Of a DNA stretch of 64,000 bases, positions 63,389 to 64,000 are shown piece after piece. The position numbers and the translations under genes are program-made. Source of the stretch: JBBSNV01 sp964458605 (lineage in GTDB: Bacteria; Pseudomonadota; Alphaproteobacteria; Reyranellales; JAQSWP01); assembly GCA_964458605.1 (NCBI GenBank), contig CAYWLS010000017.1, positions 1-64,000 of the forward strand, given 5' to 3'. Under the pieces are notes generated by a model that saw nothing but the letters and a program-made list of their open reading frames with translations, ran no database searches and was not told the DNA's origin. Position 1 is the stretch's first letter, and each line of letters opens with the position of its first letter.

Positions 63389-64000
63389 TGCGGAAAGCCC
63401 ACCGGCCGGCCGTCCTCGATGCGCTCGATATATTCGCACATGCCGTAGCCGGTCTTGCCGTCCCAGGCGAATTCGGTGAAGCCCTCGGCGACGCGCGATA
63501 CCAGCACCTGGCCATCGGCCTTGCGCCGGTTGCGCAGCGGCGCCAGCGACAGCACGCGACCTTCGATGACCTCGGCGCGGGTGGCGGTGCGCACGTTGAG
63601 GCGCACGCGTTGGGGATCCTGCTCGGCGCTCCAGTCGGTGATCACGTCCATGTCGGTAATGTCTTCGTACCGGCCATCGACCATCAGCACGCCGACACGG
63701 CGGGAATGGCCGTCGGGCGTGGCGATCTTCAGCAGCATGAAGCCGCGTCCGTCGCCGAAATTGGCCAGGAACAGCCGATACCAGTAGATCACCTGCCAGT
63801 AGCGCGGTCCCCAGGAGTGATCGCGCCAGCCGAAGGCCCGGAGCGGCCAGCGCTGGTCGCCGACCTGCAGCACGCCCGCGACCGCGATGTGCTGGTTGAA
63901 GTGGCCCAGCGAGAAGTCGCGCCCGTACATGGTCGGCGTGGCGTCCGACAGCGGCTCGCCGCCATGGATCGGCGACTGGGCGCTGGCGTTCCATTCGACC
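63385..64000 (-). CDS. Conserved protein of the phosphotransferase/DUF6285 operon (5' end outside window)
   Basis: The frame is open to the right edge, so only the C-terminal 204 residues are seen. The region DFSLGHFNQHIAVAGVLQVGDQRWPLRAFGWRDHSWGPRYWQVIYWYRLF, with a conserved His-Ser-Trp-Gly-Pro-Arg, suggests the lipocalin-like fold of DUF7064/7065 and AttH-type proteins. I recall these next to phosphotransferases in alphaproteobacteria, but I am not certain of the family. Its stop overlaps the start of the phosphotransferase (TTGA), so the genes are translationally coupled. Its role in the operon is unknown. Confidence 0.6.
   Translation of the reverse strand, partial: VEWNASAQSPIHGGEPLSDATPTMYGRDFSLGHFNQHIAVAGVLQVGDQRWPLRAFGWRDHSWGPRYWQVIYWYRLFLANFGDGRGFMLLKIATPDGHSRRVGVLMVDGRYEDITDMDVITDWSAEQDPQRVRLNVRTATRAEVIEGRVLSLAPLRNRRKADGQVLVSRVAEGFTEFAWDGKTGYGMCEYIERIEDGRPVGFPH

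Overview
The window is high-GC DNA with dense, overlapping operons rich in acyl-CoA dehydrogenases, TauD/PhyH dioxygenases, MFS and ABC transporters, RraA and HpcH/HpaI aldolases and DUF6285-type genes. That repertoire fits a free-living alphaproteobacterium (Rhodospirillales or Hyphomicrobiales-like). This is inferred from gene content only; no rRNA or marker gene is present.

Left part (1-7.65 kb): the C-terminal tip of an Rhs polymorphic toxin with its probable immunity gene; a PhyH-family dioxygenase and a SAM methyltransferase, each apparently frameshifted; a gspD/gspC pair of type II secretion genes; and a headless, frameshifted fragment of an rhs core gene.

Centre (7.63-22.64 kb): a complete type I-C CRISPR-Cas locus. 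The array has 107 full 32-nt repeats (identical by eye) with 33-37-nt spacers, plus one degenerate terminal repeat. It is transcribed on the minus strand from a leader at 14753-14935, next to cas2. The genes lie upstream in the order cas3, cas5c, cas8c, cas7c, cas4, cas1, cas2, with 4-nt overlaps or 1-2-nt gaps from cas5c onward. An internal GTG start behind an AAGGAGG ribosome-binding site inside cas8c probably makes the small subunit Cas11c. The trailer end of the array is fused inside the rhs fragment: the last 14 nt of the degenerate repeat follow directly on the codons of a YD-repeat. Upstream of cas3 are decayed genes (an HTH remnant and a multiply frameshifted gene), so the CRISPR-Cas locus sits in an accessory island bounded by gene debris.

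Right part (24.1-64 kb): ordinary metabolic chromosome. It carries a MmgE/PrpD and acyl-CoA dehydrogenase pair facing a TauD dioxygenase; a second acyl-CoA dehydrogenase with a nitroreductase; a YnjBCD-like ABC transporter; a thiol dioxygenase with a four-domain rhodanese; a truncated haemoglobin; a hydroxyacid dehydrogenase, Ldh-type dehydrogenase and SDR; a sugar-type ABC transporter (ATPase, two permeases, Tat-exported binding protein) divergent from an HpcH/HpaI aldolase with an RraA-like gene; a phospholipase D-like lipoprotein; fadE; prmB; and an acyl-CoA dehydrogenase/flavodoxin pair convergent with a DUF6285/phosphotransferase operon that runs off the right edge.
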